Source of the DNA: Dromiciops gliroides
Taxonomy: Eukaryota; Chordata; Mammalia; Microbiotheria; Microbiotheriidae
Length of the DNA: 64,000 nt
Reading direction: 5' to 3'
Assembly: GCF_019393635.1 (NCBI RefSeq)
Contig: NC_057861.1
Coordinates: 661,195,724 to 661,259,723, forward strand
In this document: in pieces, positions 23,436-32,488 of the stretch
Layout: every line of letters starts with the position of its first letter
Position numbering within the stretch: the stretch's first letter is position 1
Position numbers and translations under genes: made by a program
The notes under the pieces: model-generated
What the model saw: only the letters and a program-made list of their open reading frames with translations
What the model was told of the DNA's origin: nothing
Database searches by the model: none

Positions 23436-23845
23436 CACTTGGAGTTTCTTGGCAAAGATACCAGAGTGGTTTGCCATTTCCTTCGATGGCTCATTTTTAC
23501 AGATGATGTTGTTGTTTGTCCATTGTTCTCCAAAAGGACCATGACAACAGGAGGTAATGTCATGACTTATAATTAATTGGATTTAAGTGAAGGAGGGCTG
23601 TACAAATTAGCCAAAGCCATCTGAGTCCAGTGGCAAGATATTCATCAAGACAACTTGGAGATGGCCCCAGTTGTTTGGGGAAGTTGGGGTTAAGTGACTT
23701 GTCCAGGGTCACACAGCTAGTAGTGTCAAATGTCTGAGTCCAGATTTGAACTCAGGTCCTCCTGACTCCAGGCCAGTGCTCTATCTACTGTTCCACCTTG
23801 CTGCCCCATTTAACAGATAAGGCACCAAGGCAAAGTCTATTGTAT
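23436..23845 (-). mobile_element. MAR1 SINE (minus) split by a composite SINE
   Basis: Left part: cttggcaaagataccagag, ggtttgccatttccttc. Right part after 23806: taacagataaggcaccaagg. Joined around the insertion they read as one reversed MAR1. Confidence -1.
23507..23806 (-). mobile_element. Bipartite SINE: tRNA-SINE head joined to a second module
   Basis: On the minus strand it begins as an ordinary tRNA-derived SINE (23670-23806). It then continues for about 150 bases (23507-23660) with ggagatggcccc... and agccatctgagtccagtgg wording on the plus strand. The same two-part structure occurs in plus orientation at 35256-35720. A near-duplicate of catttttacagatga flanks it. Confidence -1.
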
Positions 23846-24329
23846 ACCAGATTGCAGTTCATGGTACTTTATATGAGTACAACCCATAAGTCAGAGGTTT
23901 TCTCCCTATTCATAGCTTCAACACCAAACACCTATAAATATGTGTGTAGGGTATGAACACATACATGTTGATATTTCTTGCAAGAATATAGTACAATTTA
24001 TTTCTGAGAAAACAAAAGAGGTCCTTGAATGAGCAACTTTGACACCCAACAATACAAAGTAAACCCTCAAAGTTAGTTGCAGTTCTAAATACCAGAAACT
24101 CTGCATATGTTTCTCCCATAAGCACAAGCACTGTCTTCACTCATGGCTCTCTGCCACAGAAGAATGGGTGGAGGTAGGGATGTGTCTAGCATAACCTTCT
24201 TTTCTCCTGAAAATGTATCCTACAATGAATCCAGACTGGCTAGTAGGTGACCATGTAAGCCAAACAACTGGTTGATTGACAAAATCCTTCATTTTTAAAT
24301 CTATAATGTCATCATAAAGACAGCCTTCT
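23846..24329. other. No gene seen; unique sequence
   Basis: Two overlapping minus-strand frames (up to 76 codons) have no recognisable content. No repeat recognised. Confidence -1.
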
Positions 24330-24654
24330 GGTCAGAGGGTAGAGTGCTGAACCCAGAGTCATTTGAATTCAAATATGACCTCAGATACTCATTTACTATT
24401 TAATTCTGGGCAAGTCATTTAACCTCTACCTGCTTCAGTTCCCTTAACTGTAAAATGGGGATAATAATAACACTGATGTCAAAGGACTGTTGTGATGATC
24501 AAATGAGATAATATGTGTAGAGTGCTTAGTAGTGACTGACACATGGTGGGTGTTTCATAAATGCTTGTTTCTGTCCTTCCTTCCTTCCTTCCTTCCTTCC
24601 TTCCTTCCTTCCTTCCTTCCTTCCTTCCTTCCTTCCTTCCTTCCTTCCTTCCTT
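24330..24654 (+). mobile_element. MAR1/MIR-type SINE with a (TTCC)n tail
   Basis: gtcagagggtagagtgctga, ctgggcaagtcatttaacct, gtaaaatggggataataat, ctgacacatggtgggtg, then a (TTCC)n tract from 24573 to 24654 grown from the 3' end. Confidence -1.
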
Positions 24655-24659
24655 TATTC

Positions 24660-25560
24660 TATTCTCATTCCTCCTTGCAGGTCCATCAGGAAAAGCTTTT
24701 GACTGGATAAAACTTTAACCTAAACATAAGTAAATAGAAACTACGGAGGGCAGTGGCGTTTATTCCAAAGCACAAACAAAATGTCTTAATTGCTTCACTC
24801 TCGAATGGACACAGCTACTTTTTTTCATAATGAAAGGGCTAATTGCGTTTGTTTTCAATGGCCATTTTCAAGCTGGTCTGGTGGTATTTGTGTCTTTCTC
24901 AATTAGCCTTTTGCCTGAAGTTATTTGTATGCCTGTTTTCATGCCAACTTCATTACAAAACTGTTGATGGCCAAGACTTTGGACTGAGATAATAATGTGA
25001 TGCTTTCAATGTTAGACGTTTCAAGCTGTTAATTAGCTTGATGTGAGTTCTGGCATCATTACCATTATTATTATTTTTGAGATCTGCTGCTGTTCTTTGC
25101 CTCTTAAATAGGGCTCTGCTCAAACATTTTCAAAAGTGCCTGTTTTCACAAAATAATCACCCTGGATTAGTTTTCTGCCTTGAGTGAAAACTGATATACC
25201 CCATTACTGGCGACATGAACCAAAACCTGATTTGAGTACAGGGAATGATAGTGATGCAGGATGACACTTTAGTATAGCTCTGACTGCTATAGAGTGACTC
25301 CAAATAGCACCCTAGGACTACCCTCATTTAGCATGAGTAGAACGTTGATGCTTAATGGTTTCTTGATTATCCTCCCCAAAAAGCAGCTAGTCAATAACTC
25401 TCTGAGATACAAAACTCATACCTCTAAAAGGAAAATGCATCCCCTTCTGTCCTCAATAAAGAGCCACATTTCTTTGTATATACATCCTTGTATTAGAATA
25501 ACTAAAGGGAAGAAGTCAAGGTTTTAGTCAGGTAACAATGATAGATTAAAAAAAACAACA
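24660..25560. promoter_or_regulatory. Candidate conserved non-coding (enhancer-like) island
   Basis: This is the longest stretch in the window with no repeat wording and a dense set of homeodomain-like sites: gctaattgcg, tcaattagcc, gttaattagc and cattattatt. Mixed composition and lack of long frames also fit a conserved enhancer. This rests on motif density only; function and conservation are inference. Confidence -1.
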
Positions 25561-25589
25561 ACCTCCCTTGTGGTTCTATTTGTGACAAA

Positions 25590-25685
25590 TATATGTATGT
25601 ATGTGTATGCATATGTATATATATATATATATACATATATTTGTGTATATATGTGTATGCATATCTATGTGTGTATGGATGTAAG
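25590..25685 (+). repeat. TATG/TA-rich microsatellite
   Basis: Alternating TATG, TGTA and TATA units. Confidence -1.
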
Positions 25686-25689
25686 TGAG

Positions 25690-25915
25690 GCAGAATGGAA
25701 TAAAGAGAGTTATATATAGATTAAGGAAGACTTAGGTTCAAGTCCTTCTTATGACTTACCAGCTACCTGACAACGGACTAGTCATGTAAACATTCAGTAT
25801 GCTCAGTATATCTCTAAGATTCAAAATTATAGTCAAATTGATCATCTGCATCAATGGAATGAATTTTAATACCAGAAAGTTCCCCAGAGTGAAGAAATCA
25901 TAGATTCTTACCCTA
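25690..25915 (+). mobile_element. tRNA-type SINE with MAR-like 3' module
   Basis: gacttaggttcaagtccttc as B box, tgatcatctgcatcaatgga and ccagaaagttcccc as the 3' module shared with 4275 and 21285. Confidence -1.
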
Positions 25916-25920
25916 GAAAA

Positions 25921-26045
25921 TAATATACATATATATGTAAATGTATATATGTGTATACATGTGCATGTATACAGACATGCATGCACAGTGTGTGTATGTG
26001 TATATGTATGTATATATGTGTTTGTGTATGTGCATATATGTATAA
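25921..26045 (+). repeat. ATGT/TATG microsatellite
   Basis: About 125 bases of TATA/TGTA/CATG units. The 98-codon minus frame across it is low complexity. Confidence -1.
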
Positions 26046-26294
26046 ACTTCATTTGCTTAATTTACTGATGAATTTTCAGGGCCTACATTAAGTTTTCATT
26101 GCCACCAGAGAAGTAATTTTAAAAATTGCAACCTAAGAAACTGTAATTCTTAATTCTTTTTAGAGGGAGTACATTCAAAATAGCAATGCCAGAAGTTTTC
26201 ATTCAGGGTTATTGGCTCCCATTCTACATAAAAGAGAAAGAAAAGTTTCCACCCATGTCTCTGAATCAGGTGTCAGAGAGTAATTCCTGACTAT

Positions 26295-26852
26295 GAGATA
26301 TGATAAAATCATGGGATTTGGCAGATGCCCAGGGGCCCCACCTGAAGACTGATTTAGAATTGTTTGAATTGGGTGAGACTGAGAAACTGAGTACCTACTT
26401 AAGAATGATTAAATCAAGACCATGCCTAGCTGGCCCTGAGTGTGGTGTTGTTCTCAGAGGCTGTGAACTACTGACATCAGTAGGAAACGACCCTTAACCA
26501 ATCAGCTTGAAGGACCTCCCCTTTTGGGGAGGGAGGCAGGAAGTAGCAAGGTGAGGCTCACTTGCTGAATTTCCCTCTTTTTGTCTGGAACTGGTTTGGT
26601 GATGGGAGATGGAGAACAGGAGGGCCCTCCTTTCCATCCAGGACTTTGGTGTGGTGAGGGACTTCATGTGGACTTCTAGGAAAAGCAAGGGTTTCTCTCT
26701 GGCTATATTGACTCTCTCTTCACTAACTTCTAATACACTTTGATAAATCCTTAAAAGCCTAAACTCTTGCTGAATTTTTCAGTGATTTTAGCCAGTTTCA
26801 CCTCAAAAATTGGGGGACAGGTTAGGACCCACATTTAGATTTTAAACATCAC
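26295..26852 (+). mobile_element. LTR-like block, ends not fixed
   Basis: Holds the order expected of a retroviral LTR: ccaatcagcttgaagg (CCAAT), a GA-rich middle, a ggctatattgact box, then tgataaatccttaaaagcc and taaactcttgctg, which resemble the R/U5 wording of the LTR at 10466. A ttaaacatca near 26850 could be the end. No target duplication was found, so this is tentative. Confidence -1.
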
Positions 26853-26871
26853 ACTTATAAGAGGCAATTCC

Positions 26872-26874
<3 letters not shown>

Positions 26875-26905
<31 letters not shown>
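26875..26905 (+). repeat. (CA)n microsatellite
   Basis: About 15 CA units. Confidence -1.
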
Positions 26906-26908
<3 letters not shown>

Positions 26909-27214
26909 GTCTAACTGCTGGGTTCCAGGGGTTGGTGTCATGTTCTAGGAGAAGCTGATCCACCTAACAACCTGCTCTGTTACTTAATAGACAACCTCAG
27001 AAAAAAAATATATTTCAAAGAACCAAAATTGGGAGCTAGAAAGTTTCGCAGTACCAGACCAACATTTTCATATTTTTTGTAAGAAAATATGAGAAAGATT
27101 CCATTGGAAACTCCTACCTTTGGTTCACTTGGGGAGCATTTATTTCAAGTAGAAAGGTTACAACTGGTCTCTAATAATTTTTCTACTATAGAAACTCAAA
27201 TCTAACAAATTCAA
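26906..27214. other. No gene seen; unique sequence
   Basis: Nothing recognised. Confidence -1.
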
Positions 27215-27530
27215 ATCCAACAAACACATATTAAATGCTTATTGCATTCAAGACACTGCAGATACAAAAAGAAATAAAAAACAAGTCCTTGCTTTTAAAG
27301 AGTTTACATTCAACTTCAGATATACATCATGTATACATGCAGAACATATACAAAATAATATGAATCAATTTCAAGAGTGAGAGAGAACATTAGCTCCTGG
27401 GGACATCATAAAAGGCCAGATGGAAAAAGTGGCATCTGAGCTATATTTTAAAGGAAGCTTGGCATTCTACAAAGTAAAGGTAAGGAATGAGTGCATTCTG
27501 AAAATAGAAGGCAGTTTATTTAAAGGGATA
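27215..27530 (+). repeat. Copy of the unnamed ancient repeat
   Basis: acacatattaaatgcttatt, gatacaaaaagaaataaaaa, tttaaagagtttacattca, and later ctgagctatattttaaagga, matching the first third of the family. Confidence -1.
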
Positions 27531-27621
27531 GTGGTGGGAGATGAATACCAACTTATAATCAACTGAAGTCCTCACATGGTATTCTTATTATAATCAGCAT
27601 GCATGGTTTTTCTCATTATTT

Positions 27622-27784
27622 TTCTGTTTGTTTTTTGTTTGGGTTTTGGTGGGGAAATGAGGGTTAAGTGACTTGCCCAAGGTCACACAGCTAGTAAGTG
27701 TCAAGTGTCTGAAATCAGATTTGAACTCAGGTCCTCCTGAATCCAGGGCCTGTGCTTTATCCACTGTGCCACCTAGCTGCCCCA
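27622..27784 (-). mobile_element. tRNA-derived SINE, minus strand
   Basis: ggggaaatgagggttaagtg through cacctagctgcccc. Short flanking repeats with tctcatt lie on both sides (27611, 27786). Confidence -1.
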
Positions 27785-27817
27785 GTCTCATTCTTAAAAT
27801 GATTAAAAAGTACTCTA

Positions 27818-27953
27818 GGGAAAACTAGTTGGCATAATGGGATAAAGCAGCAGGCCTGGAGTCGGGACTATCTGAGTTTAAATCTGGCCTCAGACATCTA
27901 TTAGCTGTGTGATCCTGGGCAAGTCACTGAACCCTGATTGCTTAAAAAAAAAA
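27818..27953 (+). mobile_element. tRNA-derived SINE, plus strand, diverged
   Basis: gggaaaactagttggcataa head, gagtttaaatctggcctcag, gggcaagtcactgaaccctg, then an A-run. Confidence -1.
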
Positions 27954-28129
27954 CCTATTCTCGTTCTCCCCAAAGATTTGCTATGTTATATTACAGGTAC
28001 TTTACCTGTTTCTTGCATTAGTGAAATAAGTGAATGATCTTATCTAGTCTCATGGTCTCCATATGGTCTTCCATAGTATCTGGATTTGATTTTCTTTGGC
28101 AAAGTTAAGTCCTGAGGAAGAAAATGCTG

Positions 28130-28500
28130 TAGAGAAGGATGACTTCTTGACTAAGAGATAGAAGACCTGTATTCTACTCCTGGCTCTGTCATGAAGCTAG
28201 GTGCCATTGAGCAAGTCATCTTCTGGCTTTGGCTTGCTATGCTCTAAAATGAAATGGATACACTATCTGATTTTTTTTTTAATGTGAGGCAATTGGGGCT
28301 AAGTGACTTGCCCAGGGTCACACAGTTAGTAAGTGTGTAAAGTATCTGATGCTGGACTTGAACTCAGGTCCTCCTGAATCCAGGGCCAGGGCTCCATTCA
28401 CTGTGCCACCTAGCTTCCCCTAACTATTTGACTTTTATAGTCTTTTCTAGATCCAACATTCTCTCTTTGCAAGAATAAGAAGATAAGGTCTGGATGCTTA
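28130..28500 (+). mobile_element. Diverged tRNA-type SINE split by another SINE
   Basis: ctgtattctactcctggctc, gagcaagtcatcttctggc, aaatgaaatggatacacta, and after the insertion atagtcttttctagatccaa. These follow the order of the MIR-like SINE seen at 57245. Confidence -1.
28271..28421 (-). mobile_element. tRNA-derived SINE, minus strand
   Basis: tgaggcaattggggctaagt through cacctagcttcccc. Flanks cactatctgatttt and aactatttgactttt are a decayed target duplication. Confidence -1.
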
Positions 28501-28829
28501 GTAATCTGCCCATTTTGAGGGAGTACCCACATCAATGAAGTGAAATCACAAACTAGTATTTAATGTATTGAAATAAAAGAATAGGAAGAAATGATGTAGG
28601 TGGAATCTGTTAGGTTGTGTTGATGGAGTATATATCCTTATATAATTATTTCCCTCTGGACCATAGCTTAAGGTGAATGCCAAGATAAAAAGTGAAGGAC
28701 ACAATTTACTCTTAGCCTGTTATTCTCCATCCAATTACAATTGTCAGGGTAAAACCTTCTCAATTATAAGAGTTATATTTTGTCAATAAAATAACAAATA
28801 CATCAATGTAGAACATCAGTAGAATAGAG

Positions 28830-29040
28830 TCCATTCTGACTCTGAAACTTAAAAGTTCGGTAACCTTAAGCAAAACACTTAGGTTCTCTGGTCCCCAGTT
28901 TTACCTTAAAAAAAGGTAATAAAACTAATTATAATTATTTCACGTGAATGCTAGGAGTTAATGTTGAAATGATAAAATCTTCTCCATAGCACTTTGCAAA
29001 CTTTAAAGCACTATTTAAATTTCTGTGATGTGTCAGAAGC
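28830..29040 (-). mobile_element. MIR-type element, minus strand, strongly diverged
   Basis: taaccttaagcaaaacactt, agttttaccttaaaaaaagg, atagcactttgcaaac resemble a reversed MIR. Confidence -1.
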
Positions 29041-29759
29041 AAAAATAAAACATGCATCCTGACTCTAAATCTAGTATGCATTTCATCTCTCAATGGACTG
29101 GGGTTTTTTTAATAAAGTAAAACTTTTTAATTATTTGTTGCTACAGCAGCACAAACTGGCTCATTTTCTGAATGTCTGCTATTGTGACATGAGAGAAAAG
29201 ATTGCTTTCCTAGGTCTTTTCAATCCATGAGATGATTTAATAGGCTTAGGAAAGTTTTCAAGTAAATTAAACATGATTGGCAAGAGCAAAGAATGCCTTT
29301 TACTTTCAGGCACATAATTTCAATAGTGTAATACCAAGTGGGAGTTTCTGCTGTCAGAAAGAGTTTCAGATCAGGCTTATTATTTTGGAAGTTGATAGCC
29401 TTCCAATTAAGGAAGTGATAGGTCTCAGGAATCATTCTAGAGGAAGCCGAATGTTACTTTTTAATCAACTGGTTGCTTTCCCTGATTTTTGAAAATCTAA
29501 TTACCCTATTACCTTGTTCCTTTTACAGGAAAGAATTCTTATGTGAAAGTGACAGCAGGGACAACAGAGGTTGAAAAGAAGGGCCTTCTGAAAAACAAAC
29601 ATGTCAGTCACAAAAAAAATTCAAAGCAAAGACATGTCAGTCATATCTGGCATTTTGAGAAAGCTCCATAAAAATAAAATAAAACAATATTAGAGAACAT
29701 CTAACCTGTGATAAGGTTAAATCCAACCCTCTCTGATGGTTTGCTTTCTTTAGGAAACT
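29041..29759. other. No gene seen; unique sequence
   Basis: Overlapping 71-codon frames on both strands at 29220-29492 look like chance. The words catgtcagtca recur at 29600 and 29634. Nothing else recognised. Confidence -1.
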
Positions 29760-29960
29760 TTTGATGGTGATGATTATAATTCATACTTTGAAGTTTACAA
29801 AGAACGGCCCTGTGGTATAGGTAATGTGAGACAAAGTGCCTCCATTCTATAGAGGAAGACACTGAATCCAAGAGATGAAGCAACTTTGTCCATTGTCATA
29901 GAGCTGGAAAATGGCAGGGCTAGCATCAGAGCTGAGGTATTCTGACACTAACTTCAGCAT
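29760..29960 (+). mobile_element. MIR element
   Basis: actttgaagtttacaaagaa, tagaggaagacactgaatcc, ttgtcatagagctggaaaat in MIR order. Confidence -1.
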
Positions 29961-29999
29961 TTATCAATAAATCTACCAACAAGCATTTATTGATTAATG

Positions 30000-30196
30000 A
30001 ATGCTGACTGCCATTCAAAATAAATTAAAAACACCTCAAGTCTTGAAGAGCTATTTCTTGCTCCTTCTGTGTAGACATGGAGAAAGACAAATCTGGCATA
30101 GGTCCTACACTATAATTTCCATAATTTCTAAGCCAAGTGACTTTAGCCACAATGAAGTCCTTCCAAAAAAAATTGTGGCAGTCATTAGTGTTTGTC
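30000..30196 (+). repeat. Left arm of a 195-bp inverted duplication
   Basis: This arm is repeated in reverse complement at 31768-31963 with about a dozen mismatches by eye (near 94% identity). The inner spacer is about 1.57 kb now and about 1.0 kb once later SINE and hAT insertions are removed. The matched frames on the two strands reflect only this duplication. Confidence -1.
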
Positions 30197-30205
30197 ACTA
30201 CTTTT

Positions 30206-30617
30206 TGTTAGGCATTATACTAGACAAAAATAAACCATGCTGAAGAGGGAAATGAGGAGAATTCCCTGGGTGTCATACTTCAATAGGCTGGCATGAACTC
30301 TTTAATGCCTCCTGTTCACACCCTCCAATCAGAGGCAGGGAGGGGAAGCAGCAGGAGGGGATTCTGAGAAAGTGTCAGTTTCCAAGTTGATTTGATACTG
30401 AAGAAAGATGAGTTTCTGCAGATGAGCCCATTGGTTGCATGTGAGAATGGGATCTAATTCCAATTAGGAATGTAAGTTTTGGCTATAAAAATCCTCTCCT
30501 TTCTTTGTCTATGATCTCTTCTTCAGTATATTTGTTGTTCCAAGGAGAATAGAAGCCTGATTTTCTGCTGGCTTCTGCCTTTTGTTCGTCGGACTTAAAA
30601 ATTTCCCTGACATTATC
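30206..30617. other. Unassigned block with a TATA-like box
   Basis: ggctataaaaatcctctcc at about 30481 follows a GC-richer stretch with ctccaatcagaggc, giving CCAAT-then-TATA order as in an LTR promoter. No matched ends were found. Confidence -1.
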
Positions 30618-30631
30618 TTACTCAAACTTTT

Positions 30632-30796
30632 GTTTTGTTTTGTTTTGTTGTCTTTTTTTGGTGAGGCAATTGGGGTTAAGTGACTTGCTCAGGGTCACAC
30701 AGCTAGTTAAGTGTCAAGTATCTGAGGTCGAATTTGAACTCAGGTCCTCCTGAATCCAGGGCAGGTGCTCTATCCACTGTGCCACCTAGCTGCCCC
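30632..30796 (-). mobile_element. tRNA-derived SINE, minus strand (first of twins)
   Basis: TTTTG-rich tail, tgaggcaattggggttaagt through cacctagctgcccc. Confidence -1.
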
Positions 30797-30811
30797 AACA
30801 AACAAACTTTT

Positions 30812-30958
30812 TTTTTTTTTTTGGTGAGGCAATTGGGGTTAAGTGACTTGCCCAGGGTCACACAGCTAGTAAGTGTTAAGTGTCTGAGGCCGGATTTGAA
30901 CTCAGGTACTCCTGAGTCCAGGGCCGGTGCTCTATCCACTGTACCACCTAGCTGCCCC
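30812..30958 (-). mobile_element. tRNA-derived SINE, minus strand (second of twins)
   Basis: T-run, then the same text, closer to consensus. The identical 14-bp repeats ttactcaaactttt at 30618-30631 and 30959-30972 flank the pair as a whole; a partial copy (caaactttt) lies between the two. Confidence -1.
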
Positions 30959-30977
30959 TTACTCAAACTTTTAAAGC

Positions 30978-31203
30978 AGCAATTCTCAACTTTTTTTTTT
31001 ATTTCTAAATGCCATTAAGCCCTTTCCCTTTCTTTCAAAGTCTACAGTCCTCCTCTCAGGTTAATGTTTTTAAATGCATAAAGTAAAATGCATATAATTA
31101 TGGAAAATGGAAAGCAATTGTATTGAAATACACTTATCTATCTACTTCTATTAAGGTGGGGGGAAAAGCAAGTTCACAGAGCTCAGGTTAAGAACTGATG
31201 CTT
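30978..31203. mobile_element. Short non-autonomous hAT element
   Basis: Left end cagcaattctcaac and right end caggttaagaactgatg are inverted partners (TTCTCAAC/GTTAAGAA). The interior phrases ggttaatgtttttaaatgc and tattgaaatacacttatc are shared with a common short hAT family I recall from marsupials. Confidence -1.
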
Positions 31204-31767
31204 TGCCCCTTGAGTCTACCCTGAATCTGGTGGAAACACAGGGCAGCATAGATGCCAAAGAGTTTGCTCAAACTTACTGCAGGTTGTGCTTATCTCTGAA
31301 CAATATTAAAACCTGTGTCAAAACACCTCATATCCCTTAGAGAGGTATGTGTTGAGACCTTAATGAGATGTCTTAAGGAGAAGATATGTCTCGAGGTCCT
31401 TTATTGTTCTGAAGGGTTGAGGGGCAATTGAAATGTGATTCTGCGCTCAGTTTGAAGGAGCTGTTTATACACTGAACAAGGTTGATAAATGGGCTGTGTA
31501 TTTCTCTAGGTGCCCCTTCATGTAAATTGATGACTGCTTCCCCAGGGAATGAAGAGGGCCTGGCAATAGGAAGAGAGATTACTTTAAGTGTGACAAGGCC
31601 ATAATCTGTAACTAGGACCATCCATCATAGTCAAGCAGGAGATTCCCTTTACTTAAAGGGCTCTCAGTGCTTGTGTAGGCCCAGCTATTGTATGATTTCC
31701 AGGATAGCCCAATTTGGGCTCAACTTCACATGTTTTCAAGAATAGGAGACTGCCTTATCCAAGTGCG
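31204..31767. other. No gene seen; unique sequence
   Basis: Inner part of the inverted duplication, right half. No repeat family recognised. Confidence -1.
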
Positions 31768-31963
31768 ACAAACACTAATGACTGCCACAATTTTGTTTGA
31801 AAGGACTTCACTGTGGCTAAAGTCACTTGGCTTAGTAATTATAGAAATTATAGTGTAGGACCTATGCCAGATTTGTCTTTCTCCATGTCTACCCAGAAGG
31901 AGCAAGAAATAGCTCTTCAAGCCTTGAGGTGTTTTGCATTTATTTTAAATGGCAGTCAACATT
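31768..31963 (-). repeat. Right arm of a 195-bp inverted duplication
   Basis: Reverse complement of 30000-30196. Matching anchors are gacaaacactaatgactgcc, agtcacttggcttag, catgccagatttgtc-like wording and gctcttcaagccttgagg. Confidence -1.
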
Positions 31964-32099
31964 AAAACAAGACAAAACAGCTTCGCTTGGTATGAACAGG
32001 ACTAAAAGATTCTTACTACCATTTAGAAAATCTAAGGCCTCCATCCCCACAAAGAAGTTTGCAAGAGCCATGGTTTTATCCAACTGAGATTCCAGTAGG

Positions 32100-32270
32100 A
32101 GCAGAGTTATGGAATTATAATACTGAAAGGGAATTTAGGGATCATATTTCTCAAATTCTTCATTTTGCTGAGGAGACAGATTGTGACTTGCTTACCCCAC
32201 ACAGATAGTGAAAGCAAAGGTGGGATTTTTGTTTCCAAGATTTCTCAGACCTAGTCCAGTGTTTTTGGTT
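32100..32270 (+). mobile_element. MIR-like SINE, diverged
   Basis: ataatactgaaagggaattt, catttctcaaattcttcat, tgtgacttgcttaccccac in the reversed-SINE order also seen at 14545. Confidence -1.
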
Positions 32271-32429
32271 TTGTTGTTGTTTTTTCGTCCACACTACATG
32301 TCCTCCTATAACATCAATCTTACATGCTTAAATTCAGTGGTAGTTCAATCAAGAAAGGGGCTATAAATCATCTTGATACTTATGACCACTAAAAGAGATT
32401 AACTAGAAGAGTTTGGGGTCCTAGTAGAA

Positions 32430-32488
32430 TCAATGGATCATTGAATCAGAGATTTAGACTTGAAAAAAGCCTTAGAGGTTATCTAATC
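32430..32488 (-). mobile_element. Left remnant of the MIR-like SINE into which the hAT inserted
   Basis: gatcattgaatcagagattt, then ccttagaggttatctaatc. The same element resumes after the hAT at 35224 with atctagttcagctccattct and acagaagagga. Confidence -1.

Noticed and set aside
30001..30243. Matching 80- and 64-codon frames at 30001 (+) and 31726 (-)
   Set aside because: Similarity comes from the inverted DNA duplication. No domain, and identity is equal at all codon positions by eye.
30703..31018. Frames with DSGGPEFKSGLRHLTLTSCVT-like wording, also at 8029, 17954, 27594, 48466, 56514
   Set aside because: The same peptide recurs because it is the tRNA-derived SINE read in one frame. These are not genes.
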